Part shown: one piece after another, positions 1 through 9,477 of the stretch
Layout: every line of letters starts with the position of its first letter
Numbering within the stretch: the stretch's first letter is position 1
Source: Saccharofermentans sp.
Lineage (GTDB): Bacteria > Bacillota_A > Clostridia > Saccharofermentanales > Saccharofermentanaceae
Assembly (NCBI GenBank): GCA_024695565.1
Contig: JAILHX010000157.1
Location: forward strand, 1 to 64,000
DNA: 64,000 nt
Direction: 5' to 3'
Notes under the pieces: model-generated
Databases searched by the model: none
Told to the model about the DNA's origin: nothing
What the model saw: the letters and a program-made list of their open reading frames with translations, nothing else
Position numbers and translations under genes: made by a program

Positions 1-1
1 C

Positions 2-454
2 ATCGCTGCTAAGGCTGTTGCATTCAAGGAAGCACTCTCTCCTGAGTTCAGAGCATATGCAGAGCAGATCGTTAAGAACGCTAAGGCTATGAGCGAAGCT
101 CTTCTTAGCAGAGGAGTTAACCTCGTTTCCGGCGGTACAGACAATCACCTGATGCTCATCGACTTAAGAGGCACAGGCGTTACAGGCGCTATGCTCCAGG
201 AGCGTTTGGATGACGTAAACATCACTGCAAACAAGAACACGATTCCTTTCGATCCCGAGAAGCCGACAGTTACATCAGGCGTACGTGTAGGTACACCTGC
301 TGCTACAGCAAGAGGCTTCAAGGAAGAAGACTTCGTTGAAGTTGCAAACATCATTGCTGACTGCATTTTCGATTACGAGAACAAGAAGGAAGATTCTATC
401 AAGAGAGTTAAGGCTCTTACTGATAAGTATCCCGTATATCCTGATATCGTTTGA
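2..454 (+). CDS. glyA: Serine hydroxymethyltransferase, C-terminal part (5' truncated)
   Basis: The reading frame is open from base 2, so the gene starts before the window. The visible 150 residues match the C-terminal domain of the PLP enzyme that converts serine and tetrahydrofolate to glycine and methylene-THF in the cytoplasm. Recognisable stretches are [15 protein letters not shown], the substrate-side segment with the family's typical N-H-L, and the loop [16 protein letters not shown] that follows it. The PLP lysine lies upstream, outside the window. The methylene-THF made here is what thyA, in the same window, consumes. It is followed after 37 bases by rarA; no terminator is obvious between them. 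Family assignment is secure. Confidence 0.96.
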   Translation: MAAKAVAFKEALSPEFRAYAEQIVKNAKAMSEALLSRGVNLVSGGTDNHLMLIDLRGTGVTGAMLQERLDDVNITANKNTIPFDPEKPTVTSGVRVGTPAATARGFKEEDFVEVANIIADCIFDYENKKEDSIKRVKALTDKYPVYPDIV

Positions 455-491
455 TCAGGACTTAAGAGCCTAAGGTTCGCTGATTAGGATT

Positions 492-1802
492 ATGGAAAAC
501 GGCAAACCGCTTGCTTACAGAATGTCTCCGATGACTCTAGATGAGTATGCGGGGCAGGAGCATATTATCGGCAAGGGTAAGATGCTCAGACGAATGATTG
601 AGGCAGACAGACTGTCTTCGATCATTTTGTTCGGTCCGCCCGGAGTCGGCAAGACAGCTTTGGCAAGGGTTATAGCCAATTCCACAAGTTCCAGGTTCGA
701 GCAGCTCAATGCTGTCACCGCAGGTGTCTCAGATATCAAGAATGTAGTTGCGGATGCTTCTAATCCGCTGCTTTCCGAGGGACGCAAGACAGTCCTTTTT
801 ATCGACGAGATCCACAGATTCAATAAGCTTCAGCAGGATGCGCTCCTTCCTTATGTTGAGGACGGAACGGTCATACTTATCGGTGCTACCACAGAGAACC
901 CGTTCTTTGAGGTCAATAAGGCTCTGGTATCGAGATCTACCGTATTCCAGCTCTATCCGCTCGAAGCAAAAGACATCGTTAAGATCCTTAAGAATGCTTT
1001 GGAAGATAAAGAGAGGGGTCTTGGTGAGACTGATGTTAAGATCTCCGAAGAGACACTTCTCAAGATTGCCGAGACATCCAACGGCGACGGCCGTACGGCG
1101 CTTAATTCCATTGAACTTGCAGTTATAACCACTCCGCCTTCAGCTGACGGTTCCATAGTCATTACTGATGAGGTAATGAAGGAGTGTATCCAGATAAAGA
1201 CCGTTATTTTTGATAAGGACGGCGAGAATCACTACGACAATATAAGCGCCATGATCAAGTCCATGAGAGGCTCTGATCCTGATGCTGTTATCCTTTACCT
1301 CGCGAGGGCCCTTGCTGCCGGCGAGGATATTGAGTTCCTTGCAAGAAGAATAATGATCTGTGCAGCAGAAGACGTCGGTATGGCTAATCCCAACGCTTTG
1401 CTGGTAGCCGTTGCCGCATATGAATGCGCGAGGACCGTAGGAATGCCTGAGGCCAGGATACCGCTCGCTGAGGCCGCCATAACAGTTGCAACTTCACCTA
1501 AGTCTAATGCGGCATATCTTGCTATAGACAGCGCTCTTAATGATGTCAGGACAACTGATACGGGTGTGGTTCCCATGCATTTAAGGAATGCTCCTGCCAA
1601 GGGTATGGAAGAATTAGGTTATTCAGTAGGATACAAGTATCCTCACGATTTCCCGGGGCACATCACCGGGCAGCAGTATATGACTGACAAAACACTGGGG
1701 AAGAAGTATTATAATCCCACGGATATAGGATATGAGCGCAAGGTAAACGAATACCTTGACTACGTTAAGAAGATGATAGAGCAGGAGAAGAACAATGCGT
1801 AA
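492..1802 (+). CDS. rarA: Replication-associated recombination protein A (AAA+ ATPase)
   Basis: A 436-residue clamp-loader-like AAA+ ATPase of the RarA/MgsA/WRNIP1 family, acting at stalled replication forks. The N-terminus carries the family stretch PLAYRMSPMTLDEYAGQEH. Walker A is GPPGVGKT near residue 48, Walker B is LFIDEIHRFN near residue 100, and sensor 1 is IGATTENPFFEVN. The C-terminal tetramerisation region contains AAEDVGMANPNALLVA and the conserved SPKSNAAYLAI. Length is normal for the family. The last eight bases overlap the next lipoprotein gene, so the two are probably translated together. Family assignment is secure. Confidence 0.96.
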   Translation: MENGKPLAYRMSPMTLDEYAGQEHIIGKGKMLRRMIEADRLSSIILFGPPGVGKTALARVIANSTSSRFEQLNAVTAGVSDIKNVVADASNPLLSEGRKTVLFIDEIHRFNKLQQDALLPYVEDGTVILIGATTENPFFEVNKALVSRSTVFQLYPLEAKDIVKILKNALEDKERGLGETDVKISEETLLKIAETSNGDGRTALNSIELAVITTPPSADGSIVITDEVMKECIQIKTVIFDKDGENHYDNISAMIKSMRGSDPDAVILYLARALAAGEDIEFLARRIMICAAEDVGMANPNALLVAVAAYECARTVGMPEARIPLAEAAITVATSPKSNAAYLAIDSALNDVRTTDTGVVPMHLRNAPAKGMEELGYSVGYKYPHDFPGHITGQQYMTDKTLGKKYYNPTDIGYERKVNEYLDYVKKMIEQEKNNA

Positions 1803-2328
1803 ATTAACAGCCGTTTTGGCAGCCGTTATGGTTATGGTAATGGTTTTCACCGGATGCGGAGCTCAGGAAGTAACCGTTGAATCCCCCGTAACGGTCGATC
1901 AGGTCCATACTGAAGGCAAATATGCTGCAAGAGCCTTTATCGAATCACTGTTCAGAGACGACAGGGCTTTGTTCGAAGCCTGCTATCCCGAAGGATTCTT
2001 AAATGATCTCAATGCCTCTGCCGGAGTTGATGTTTTCGAGCAATACAAAGGAGTAATGAAGGTCAGCGGCCAGTTCGTCGGAACAGGCTTTGCCGCCTAC
2101 AGGGAATATACTGTTGCAAACGGTTATGACGAGGCGTTCTTAAGGTCTCGGATCACCAACGTTACAGGCCTTCAGTACAGCCAGGTAGGTGAGATCCAGC
2201 TCCAGAAGATCAAGGTGTTCTTCAAGTACGATACCGAAGAAGTAAACACGGATTTCTACATCATCGTCTATGAATCACAGGGCGCATGGTATGTATTAGA
2301 GTCCATCAACGTGGAGAAGACTTTCTGA
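1795..2328 (+). CDS. Small lipoprotein of unknown function
   Basis: 177 residues. The N-terminus is a lipoprotein signal peptide: MRK, then a hydrophobic stretch, then the lipobox FTGC with the acylated Cys at residue 21. The mature part is soluble, with aromatic and acidic residues (GFAAYREYTVANGYDEAF, DFYIIVYESQGAWYVLESI) and the look of an alpha+beta NTF2-like or DUF4878-like fold; that fold suggestion is inference only. The gene overlaps the end of rarA by eight bases and is one base from dtd, so it sits inside a housekeeping operon. It would be anchored on the outer face of the cytoplasmic membrane. I do not recognise a specific family. Confidence 0.8.
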   Translation: MRKLTAVLAAVMVMVMVFTGCGAQEVTVESPVTVDQVHTEGKYAARAFIESLFRDDRALFEACYPEGFLNDLNASAGVDVFEQYKGVMKVSGQFVGTGFAAYREYTVANGYDEAFLRSRITNVTGLQYSQVGEIQLQKIKVFFKYDTEEVNTDFYIIVYESQGAWYVLESINVEKTF

Positions 2329-2329
2329 T

Positions 2330-2776
2330 ATGAAGTTCTGTATTCAGGTAGTAAAGCAGGCATCTGTTGATATCGAAGGTAAGCGGGTGGCATCCATAGG
2401 CCCCGGAATGCTTGTCCTTATGGGTGTGGGTAAAGAAGACGATGAAGCAGTCGCGGACAAGATGATCGCCAAACTTCTTAAGATGCGTATATTCTCTGAC
2501 AGCGAGGGCAAGACTAACTTAAGCCTTGCTGATATTGACGGCGAGATGCTCCTCGTATCACAGTTCACGCTCTATGCTGACTGCAGACACGGCAACAGAC
2601 CGTCTTTTACGAACAGTATGGGTCCACAGAGAGCCAATGAGCTCTATGAATATGCTGCTTCTGTCATCAGGCCTCAGGTAAAGAACCTTGAATTAGGCGT
2701 GTTTGGCGCCGATATGCAGGTGAGCCTGATAAACGACGGTCCCTTTACAGTCATCCTTGATTCTGAGGACATTTAA
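2330..2776 (+). CDS. dtd: D-aminoacyl-tRNA deacylase
   Basis: 148 residues, normal DTD length. DTD hydrolyses D-aminoacyl-tRNAs (and Gly-tRNA-Ala), recycling tRNA in the cytoplasm. Both diagnostic motifs are present: SQFTLYAD near residue 78, and NDGPFTVIL near residue 135, which carries the Gly-cisPro pair that rejects L-amino acids. The N-terminal QVVKQASVDIEGK is also typical. The start codon lies one base after the stop of the lipoprotein gene. The gene is usually linked to relA in Firmicutes; here it follows rarA instead. It precedes clpX across a 128-base AT-rich gap that holds a promoter. Confidence 0.96.
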   Translation: MKFCIQVVKQASVDIEGKRVASIGPGMLVLMGVGKEDDEAVADKMIAKLLKMRIFSDSEGKTNLSLADIDGEMLLVSQFTLYADCRHGNRPSFTNSMGPQRANELYEYAASVIRPQVKNLELGVFGADMQVSLINDGPFTVILDSEDI

Positions 2777-2840
2777 GGCCTGTTTGACTTATTTGAGTCC
2801 GAAAATATCACTTGTTTGAAATATTATATATATATTATTT

Positions 2841-2849
2841 TGTTAAAAT
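2841..2849 (+). promoter_or_regulatory. Extended -10 promoter upstream of clpX
   Basis: TGTTAAAAT, an extended -10 box (TG-n-TAAAAT), lies 55 bases before clpX inside an AT-rich stretch. The same TGTTANAAT word precedes five other transcription units in this window. An alternative reading pairs TTGTTA (2840-2845) as -35 with TAGAAT (2862-2867) as -10 at 16 bases spacing. Either would give a short leader for clpX. Confidence 0.55.
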
Positions 2850-2904
2850 GGCCAGTAGTGGTAGAATAACATGACTACGAATATTCATTTTCGGGAGAAT
2901 TCTA

Positions 2905-4233
2905 ATGGCTAATTCTAAGAACGGCAATTACGGCGGCGGTGACTCAAGAGAAGTTTTGAGTTGTTCTTTTTGCGGTAAATCAGAGTATGAGGTACCGAGA
3001 CTTTTCTCCGGCGTTAACTGCTATATATGTATTGACTGTATCAGAACAGCTTATGGCATCGTAGCTGAGGAAGAGAAGGTCAACAAGAAGCGCAAGATGC
3101 GCAACATCAAGCCTAAGAAGCTTATCACTCCACGTGAGATCAAGGATAAGCTTGACGATTACATTATCGGTCAGGACGAAGCCAAGATCGCTCTTTCAGT
3201 TGCTGTCTATAACCATTACAAGTGTGTATTTGCAGATCTTCCTACAGATGATACTGAGATGTCAGAGAGCAATATCCTTTTGCTCGGTCCCACAGGTTCA
3301 GGTAAGACACTCCTTGCCCAGACACTTGCAAGGATCCTTAATGTTCCTTTTGCGGTTGCTGATGCTACGAGCCTTACACAGGCAGGTTACGTCGGTGAAG
3401 ACGTAGAGAACATTCTGTTAAAGCTCATCATCGCAGCTGATTACGATATCGAGAGAGCCCAGACAGGCATCATCTATATCGACGAGATCGATAAGATCGC
3501 CAAGAAGTCCGAGAACGTTTCCATCACACGTGACGTAAGCGGTGAGGGCGTTCAGCAGGCACTCCTTAAGATCCTGGAGAGCACAGTTGCAAATGTCCCT
3601 CCGAAGGGCGGCAGAAAGCATCCTAACGAAGAGTGCATCAAGATCGATACGACAAATATCCTTTTCATCTGCGGCGGTGCTTTTGACGGTTTGGATGAGA
3701 TCATTGCCCAGAGAGTCGAGCAGAAGCAGTACGGCTTCGGTGCGGATATCCAGTCCAAGAAGGACCGTAACAGCGGATTCTATTTCCACGATGTAAAGCC
3801 TGACGATCTTATGAAGTTCGGCCTTATTCCTGAGTTTATAGGACGACTTCCTGTTACTGTCGCTCTGGATAAGCTTGATAAGGCAGCTCTCGTCAGAGTT
3901 CTTACAGAACCCAAGAATGCGATCATCAAGCAGTATCAGAAGATGCTTAAGCTTGACGACGTTGAACTTATTTTCGAGGAAGATGCTGTCGAAGCAATCG
4001 CCGATATGGCTATTCAGCAGAATATCGGTGCCAGAGGATTAAGATCTATCATCGAGGCATCAATGAGAGACGTAATGTTTAATATTCCTTCCGAGAAGGA
4101 TGTTAAGCAGTGCATCATAAAGCGTGAGACTATCGAAGAAGGCAAGCAGCCTGTTCTTATTTACAAGAACGGAACGCAGACCAGAGAGTTCACCGATCCT
4201 AACACAAGCGGCGCTGCATTAGGCGTCAGCTGA
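2905..4233 (+). CDS. clpX: ATP-dependent Clp protease ATP-binding subunit ClpX
   Basis: 442-residue AAA+ unfoldase that recognises substrates and feeds them to the ClpP protease. The N-terminal zinc-binding domain shows CSFCG and CIDC as its Cys4 pairs. Walker A is GPTGSGKT, the pore loop is GYVGEDVE, Walker B is IIYIDEIDK, the region GGRKHPNEE follows, and sensor 2 is in GARGLRSI. The IGF-type ClpP-contact loop is represented by QYGFGADI and its surroundings. The start is set by the RBS GGGAG about seven bases upstream. Unusually, neither tig nor clpP is adjacent; the flanking genes are dtd and a sugar kinase. It probably has its own promoter at about 2841. Confidence 0.97.
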   Translation: MANSKNGNYGGGDSREVLSCSFCGKSEYEVPRLFSGVNCYICIDCIRTAYGIVAEEEKVNKKRKMRNIKPKKLITPREIKDKLDDYIIGQDEAKIALSVAVYNHYKCVFADLPTDDTEMSESNILLLGPTGSGKTLLAQTLARILNVPFAVADATSLTQAGYVGEDVENILLKLIIAADYDIERAQTGIIYIDEIDKIAKKSENVSITRDVSGEGVQQALLKILESTVANVPPKGGRKHPNEECIKIDTTNILFICGGAFDGLDEIIAQRVEQKQYGFGADIQSKKDRNSGFYFHDVKPDDLMKFGLIPEFIGRLPVTVALDKLDKAALVRVLTEPKNAIIKQYQKMLKLDDVELIFEEDAVEAIADMAIQQNIGARGLRSIIEASMRDVMFNIPSEKDVKQCIIKRETIEEGKQPVLIYKNGTQTREFTDPNTSGAALGVS

Positions 4234-4283
4234 TAACTTAGCTGATAACATACTGATAACAAATTAGAAGGAGGACATAAGCT

Positions 4284-5240
4284 ATGGCAGAATCTTATAA
4301 TCTTTGTCTTGATATCGGCGGTACAAAGGTTCTTGGAGTTATCTTCAATTCCAAGAAAGAAGTCGTGTACAGACTTAAGAAGAAAACCAAGGCCGGCGGT
4401 GATTCCTCCGCGAACGTTGAGGAGGTTATCATCAACGTTGCAAAAGAGCTTATTGATGCTTCCGGCATCAAGAAGAGCGACATCCATGCTATTGCAGCAG
4501 GCGCTCCAGGTGTTATCGACCAGGATAAAGGCGTAGTTCTTTTCTCACCCAATCTCCCCTGGAAGAATTACAACATCAGGAAGCCCATTGAAGACGAATT
4601 CGGATGCCCGTTCTATATCGGTAACGACGTTAATGTCGGCGTTTTGGGCGAATACAAGTACGGCGCTGCGAAGGGTTATAAGAATGTCGTGGGCCTTTTT
4701 GTCGGAACAGGTATGGGCGGCGGTCTTATTCTTAACGGCGAGCTTTTTACAGGCAATAAGTTCAAGGCAGCAGAGTACGGACACATGATCCTCGATCCCG
4801 AGGGACCTTTGTGCAACTGCGGTCAGAGAGGATGTCTTGAAGCTTTCTCCAGTAAGCAGGGTATGTCTTCTTACATCAGACAGCAGGTTTCAAGAGGCAG
4901 AAAGTCTTCCATGGCTGAATATGTCGAGAACGGTGTATTCAAGTCTAAGGCTCTTAAGAATGCATTGGCTGAAGGCGATGCTGTCGCATGTGAAGCGGTC
5001 AACCGCGCATGCCACTATCTCGCTGTCGCTTCAGGCAACCTCGTTAATACATTCAGTCCCGACGTGGTGGTTTACGGCGGCGGAGTTATCGAGGCAGTAG
5101 GTGATATCTTCATTGAGAAGATCCTGTCAGAAGTAGACAGATACTGCATGCCTTCGATAAGAACAACAGTTGATTTCAAGAAAGCAGCATTAGGAGATGA
5201 CTCTATTCTCTACGGTGCGCTCTCAATGATAAAGAAGTAA
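4284..5240 (+). CDS. ROK-family sugar kinase, probable glucokinase
   Basis: 318 residues. It begins with the ATP-binding phosphate-1 motif DIGGTKVLGV, contains the substrate loop GNDVNVGVLGEY with the catalytic Asp, the GTGMGGGLILNG segment, and the ROK zinc motif CNCGQRGCLEAF. The AEYGHM element contributes the Glu and His that contact the sugar in ROK glucokinases. It would phosphorylate glucose (or a related hexose) with ATP in the cytoplasm. There is no N-terminal helix-turn-helix, so it is an enzyme, not a ROK repressor. A strong RBS (GAAGGAGG) precedes the start. N-acetylmannosamine or fructose kinase activity cannot be excluded from sequence alone. Confidence 0.88.
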   Translation: MAESYNLCLDIGGTKVLGVIFNSKKEVVYRLKKKTKAGGDSSANVEEVIINVAKELIDASGIKKSDIHAIAAGAPGVIDQDKGVVLFSPNLPWKNYNIRKPIEDEFGCPFYIGNDVNVGVLGEYKYGAAKGYKNVVGLFVGTGMGGGLILNGELFTGNKFKAAEYGHMILDPEGPLCNCGQRGCLEAFSSKQGMSSYIRQQVSRGRKSSMAEYVENGVFKSKALKNALAEGDAVACEAVNRACHYLAVASGNLVNTFSPDVVVYGGGVIEAVGDIFIEKILSEVDRYCMPSIRTTVDFKKAALGDDSILYGALSMIKK

Positions 5241-5261
5241 GAGAGGATATCAGAACAGTTT

Positions 5262-7916
5262 ATGGCAAGAATTGATTCTATCAGCAAAGCATTTGATCCC
5301 AATGAGGCCGAGAGCAGGCTTTATGCTAAGTGGATGACAAGCAATTATTTTCAGCCCAAGGCAGGTAAGACAGGGAAGAAGTTCTCTATCGTGATGCCCC
5401 CGCCGAATATTACAGGTCAGCTCCACATGGGTCACGCTTTGGATAACACTTTGCAGGATACCCTCACAAGATATAAGAGAATGGCAGGCTACGAGACACT
5501 CTGGCTGCCCGGTACTGACCACGCATCCATCGCTACGGAAGCTAAGATCGTTGAGGCTATGCGTAAGGAAGGTCTCACAAAGGACGATTTGGGACGTGAT
5601 AAGTTCCTTGAGAGAGCATGGGCATGGAAGGAACAGTACGGCGGAAGGATCGTAGAGCAGCTCAAGAAGATCGGTTCTTCATGTGACTGGACGCACGAGC
5701 GCTTCACAATGGATGAAGGATGCTCTGAAGCCGTTAAGGAAGTTTTTGTTAAGTACTACAATCAGGGTTTGATCTACAGAGGCGAGAGGATCATCAACTG
5801 GTGTCCTCACTGCCTTACATCCATCTCAAATGCTGAGGTTGATTATGCAGATCAGGCAGGCCACTTCTGGCATTTAAGATATCCCTTCGAGGATGGTTCG
5901 GGATACATTAATCTTGCTACAACAAGACCTGAGACATTGTTAGGCGATACTGCTGTTGCCGTTAACCCTAAGGATGAGCGTTATAAGGATTTTATCGGCA
6001 AGATGCTGGTTCTGCCTCTCGTTGGCCGTAAGATCCCCGTTATCGCTGATGATTACGTTGATATCGAATTCGGTACCGGTGCAGTTAAGATCACACCTGC
6101 ACACGATCCTAACGACTTCGAAGTAGGCCAGCGTCACGGTCTTGAGGTAATCAATGTTCTGACACCTGATGCCAAGATCACAGAAGATTATCCCAAGTAT
6201 GCCGGCATGGACAGATATGAAGCCCGTGAAGCTATCGTTAAGGACCTTCAGGATGGCGGATATCTCACAGAGATCGAAGACTATTCACACAACGTCGGTA
6301 CATGCTACAGATGCGGTACCACAATCGAGCCCCGTGTATCTCTCCAGTGGTTCGTTAAGATGGAAGAGCTCGCTAAGCCTGCTATCGAGGCAGTAAGAAA
6401 CGGTTCCATCAGATTCGTTCCCGAGAGATTCTCCAAGAACTACTTCAACTGGATGGAAGATATCAGAGACTGGTGTATCTCCAGACAGCTCTGGTGGGGT
6501 CACAGGATCCCTGCATTCTATTGCGATGACTGCGGTGAGATCGTTGTTACAAAGGAAGATACATGCACATGCCCTAAGTGCGGCAAGGAGATGAGACAGG
6601 ATCCCGATACTCTCGATACATGGTTCTCATCTGCTCTCTGGCCGTTCTCAACATTGGGCTGGCCTGATAAGACTGAAGATCTCGCTAAGTTCTATCCTAC
6701 GGATACACTGGTTACAGGTTATGACATCATCACATTCTGGGTATCCAGAATGATCGTAGCCGGTATGGCACACATGAATGACGTTCCTTTCCGTGACGTA
6801 TTGATCCACGGTCTCGTAAGAGACTCTCAGGGACGTAAGATGAGTAAGTCTTTGGGCAACGGTATCGATCCTCTCGAGATCATTGACCAGAACGGTGCCG
6901 ATGCACTGAGATTTGCTCTCGTTACAGGTAATGCTCCGGGCAATGACCAGAGATTCCAGGAAGATAAGATCCTGATGGGAAGAAACCTCTCCAACAAGAT
7001 CTGGAACGCTATGAGATTCGTTGTCATGAACACAGATGACGATTTCACACCTGATATGGTTGATGAGTCCATCTTCACGACAGAAGACAAGTGGATCTTA
7101 ACTGAACTCCATAACCTTATCTCCGAAGCTACTGTAAATCTCGACAACTACGAGTTCGGTGTTGCCCTGAGCAAGATCGTTGATTTCCTCTGGGACAACT
7201 TCTGCGACTGGTACATCGAGATCACAAAGAGCAGACTTTACGACAAGGAATGCAAGACAAGGAACAATGCAATCTATCTTCTTAACTACGTCCTGAGCGA
7301 AGCTATGAAGCTCCTGCATCCTTTCATGCCTTTCCTTACAGAAGAAGTTTATTCCAACCTTGTAATCGCTGATAAGGCCGAGTCGATCATGATCGCCGAG
7401 TGGCCTGAGGCTGACAAGGTTTTGAACAGCCCTGAAGATGCAGAGATGATGAACACCCTTATGGATGCCATCAGAGGTATCCGTGCAGTCCGTAAGAATA
7501 TGGACGTAGCGCCTTCGCGCAAGGCTCACATCATCGTTGTAACTTCATCTGATAAGATCGCCGATATGTTCATACAGGGCGAAGGATTCCTCGAAAGACT
7601 CGCTTCAGTAAGCAGCCTTGAGACCAGAAAAGACAAGGCAGGAATCCCTTCAACAGCTGTAGCTGCAGTATTCGGCGGCGGCGAGATCTACATTCCTCTC
7701 GAAGACCTTATCGACATAGCCAAAGAGCTTGAGAGACTCGATAAGGAAAAGACAAGACTGGATGGCGAGATCAAGCGACTTAACGGTAAGCTTTCTAATG
7801 AATCGTTTGTAAGTAAGGCTCCTGCGGCAGTAGTTGATCAGGAGAGGGCAAAGTTGGCTAAGTATGAAGAGATGTATGCAAATTTAGCCGACAGAATTGA
7901 AGTTTTAAGCAAATAA
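5262..7916 (+). CDS. valS: Valyl-tRNA synthetase
   Basis: 884-residue class I aminoacyl-tRNA synthetase that charges tRNA-Val. The HIGH-type motif is in PPPNITGQLHMGHALD near residue 45, and the KMSKS loop is GRKMSKSLGNGIDPLEII near residue 525. The CP1 editing domain contains TTRPETLLGDTAVAVNP. Zinc-binding cysteine pairs occur in CYRCG and CDDCG/CPKCG. The C-terminus has the ValRS coiled coil that contacts tRNA (KELERLDKEKTRLDGEI). Only 21 bases separate it from the kinase gene, so there is no room for a T-box leader; expression must come from upstream. Assignment is secure. Confidence 0.98.
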   Translation: MARIDSISKAFDPNEAESRLYAKWMTSNYFQPKAGKTGKKFSIVMPPPNITGQLHMGHALDNTLQDTLTRYKRMAGYETLWLPGTDHASIATEAKIVEAMRKEGLTKDDLGRDKFLERAWAWKEQYGGRIVEQLKKIGSSCDWTHERFTMDEGCSEAVKEVFVKYYNQGLIYRGERIINWCPHCLTSISNAEVDYADQAGHFWHLRYPFEDGSGYINLATTRPETLLGDTAVAVNPKDERYKDFIGKMLVLPLVGRKIPVIADDYVDIEFGTGAVKITPAHDPNDFEVGQRHGLEVINVLTPDAKITEDYPKYAGMDRYEAREAIVKDLQDGGYLTEIEDYSHNVGTCYRCGTTIEPRVSLQWFVKMEELAKPAIEAVRNGSIRFVPERFSKNYFNWMEDIRDWCISRQLWWGHRIPAFYCDDCGEIVVTKEDTCTCPKCGKEMRQDPDTLDTWFSSALWPFSTLGWPDKTEDLAKFYPTDTLVTGYDIITFWVSRMIVAGMAHMNDVPFRDVLIHGLVRDSQGRKMSKSLGNGIDPLEIIDQNGADALRFALVTGNAPGNDQRFQEDKILMGRNLSNKIWNAMRFVVMNTDDDFTPDMVDESIFTTEDKWILTELHNLISEATVNLDNYEFGVALSKIVDFLWDNFCDWYIEITKSRLYDKECKTRNNAIYLLNYVLSEAMKLLHPFMPFLTEEVYSNLVIADKAESIMIAEWPEADKVLNSPEDAEMMNTLMDAIRGIRAVRKNMDVAPSRKAHIIVVTSSDKIADMFIQGEGFLERLASVSSLETRKDKAGIPSTAVAAVFGGGEIYIPLEDLIDIAKELERLDKEKTRLDGEIKRLNGKLSNESFVSKAPAAVVDQERAKLAKYEEMYANLADRIEVLSK

Positions 7917-7932
7917 CCAAGGAGGATCTATT

Positions 7933-8715
7933 ATGGAAGAACTGGGGAACAAAGCATTGATCGAAAAGCTCCCGAAGGAAGGTGTGCATTGCTATCCTGC
8001 AAACCCTTCGAAGATCACACTTAACAGAATCGTATCTGTTATCGTATGCGTAATCGGCCTTTTCCTTTTATGCTTCGGTCTTATCAAGGTTGCAAATACT
8101 GATCTGATCCTGAAGATCGCTCTGTGCGTAGTCGGCGGTCTTTCAACGATCATCAGCATTCTCGTATTTGCTCAGTCTTTCCTCATTGCCAAATATCGTG
8201 TAGCAGTTGACTATAACGAGAAGAACGTTGTATTGAGATACCGTTACAGCAAGATCGCCATTCCTTTCGAGAACTTCGACGGAAGAGACGGTTCACCCGA
8301 CCAGGCAGAAGCTCTTATTGACAAGAACTTCAAAAAGGACGCTACATTCTATCTCGTTCTTGATGATGTTTTCGAAGATGCATGCTATCAGACATCTTCT
8401 TCAGACCTCGAGTCTGTTGATGACTTCAAGCAGCTCCGTGAAGAGTGCTTCAAGATCGCTGAAGCTTACGGCGCTCGCAACAGCAAGGACAAGGTTAAGT
8501 TCTACTATGAGAAGGACGAGCCTGAGAAGGATGCCGGTTCCACAGATATCGACGCCATGATCGAAGAGACCAAGGCAGAGCAGAAGGCTGACGCTGAGGC
8601 AGAAGCTGCTAAGAGAGCTGAAGAGCAGGCTGCAAGAGAAGCAGAAGAAACTGCTGAAGAAGCAACTGAAGAAGCAGATGATGCCAAGTCAGAGGAGAAA
8701 TCCGACGAAGAGTGA
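7933..8715 (+). CDS. Membrane protein with a long acidic Ala/Glu-rich tail, unknown function
   Basis: 260 residues, RBS AAGGAGG seven bases before the ATG. Residues 30-80 hold two membrane segments (VSVIVCVIGLFLLCFGLI and the one containing ALCVVGGLSTIISILVF). Next comes a cytoplasmic-looking beta-rich domain of about 90 residues, roughly pleckstrin/DUF304-like in feel (inference). The last 70 residues are almost entirely E, A, K, D and R, a predicted coiled coil or disordered tail. It follows valS by 16 bases and ends just before a terminator, so it is the last gene of the clpX/valS run. No family recognised. Confidence 0.75.
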   Translation: MEELGNKALIEKLPKEGVHCYPANPSKITLNRIVSVIVCVIGLFLLCFGLIKVANTDLILKIALCVVGGLSTIISILVFAQSFLIAKYRVAVDYNEKNVVLRYRYSKIAIPFENFDGRDGSPDQAEALIDKNFKKDATFYLVLDDVFEDACYQTSSSDLESVDDFKQLREECFKIAEAYGARNSKDKVKFYYEKDEPEKDAGSTDIDAMIEETKAEQKADAEAEAAKRAEEQAAREAEETAEEATEEADDAKSEEKSDEE

Positions 8716-8739
8716 TCTTCTGATCAATTGAAATCAAAG

Positions 8740-8769
8740 AGGTTGTCTTGGGTTGAGGCAACCTTTTTA
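8740..8769 (+). terminator. Rho-independent terminator between convergent genes
   Basis: The hairpin AGGTTGTCT ... GGCAACCT is followed by TTTTT. It closes the transcript of the membrane protein and overlaps the first bases of the convergent pseudouridine synthase gene. The stem is a member of the GGTTGTCT/GAGGCAACC family seen again at 36933 and 59001. Confidence 0.85.
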
Positions 8770-9477
8770 AATGTCTTTTAGTAATTCTTTCTTTTCTTCA
8801 GCGGTGAGATAACGCCATTTGCCGGTCTCTAAGTCACCTAACATTATGTTCATGAATCTGATGCGCTTAAGTCTTGTGACCCTGTAGCCCAAGTATTCGC
8901 ACATGCGCCTGATCTGGCGGTTTAATCCCTGGTGAAGGATTATCCTGAATGTCTTGTCGTTGACGGGTTTGAGTTTGCAGGGAAGTGTCAGTTGTCCCAA
9001 CACCGGAACGCCTGATTCCATCTGCTTTATAAAGCTCTTATCGTAAGGACGGTTGACAGTTACAACATACTCTTTCTCATGACCGTTCTCAGCCCGAAGG
9101 AGCTTATTTACTATCGATCCGTCATTAGTAAGCAGTATAAGGCCTGAAGAGTTCTTGTCGAGGCGGCCGACAGGGAAGATGCGGTCCTTGTAGCCGATGT
9201 AATCTACGATATTGGACGGATCTCTGCTGTCTGTCGTGCAGGTAACTCCGAGGGGCTTATTGAAGGCAATATAGACCATTGAATCGTCAGGCGTGATCCT
9301 TCTGCCTGATACTTCGACGTCGTCGCCGTCATTTACCTTCGTGCCCTGAACAGCAACAATGCCGTTGATCGTGACTTTGCCGCTCTCGATCAGAGTATCT
9401 GCTTCTCTTCTTGAGCAGAGACCTGATGATGCAATATATTTGTTTAGTCTTATACCTTCGGAATCAGTCCCAGACAT
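8767..9477 (-). CDS. Pseudouridine synthase, RsuA/RluB/RluF family (RluF-like)
   Basis: 236 residues. An N-terminal S4 RNA-binding domain (RLNKYIASSGLCSRREAD, residues 9-26) precedes the catalytic domain with GRLDKNSSGLILLTNDG, whose Asp is the nucleophile. GLNRQIRRMCEYLGYRV is the family's C-terminal signature. The flow of the sequence, particularly HEKEYVVTVNRP and RIRFMNIMLGDLETG, is closest to E. coli RluF, which acts on 23S rRNA U2604 (and tRNA-Tyr U35), as far as I can recall the alignment. Exact target is therefore inference. The gene overlaps the end of the histidine kinase gene by 14 bases and is the last cistron of the minus-strand operon. Confidence 0.9.
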   Translation of the reverse strand: MSGTDSEGIRLNKYIASSGLCSRREADTLIESGKVTINGIVAVQGTKVNDGDDVEVSGRRITPDDSMVYIAFNKPLGVTCTTDSRDPSNIVDYIGYKDRIFPVGRLDKNSSGLILLTNDGSIVNKLLRAENGHEKEYVVTVNRPYDKSFIKQMESGVPVLGQLTLPCKLKPVNDKTFRIILHQGLNRQIRRMCEYLGYRVTRLKRIRFMNIMLGDLETGKWRYLTAEEKKELLKDI

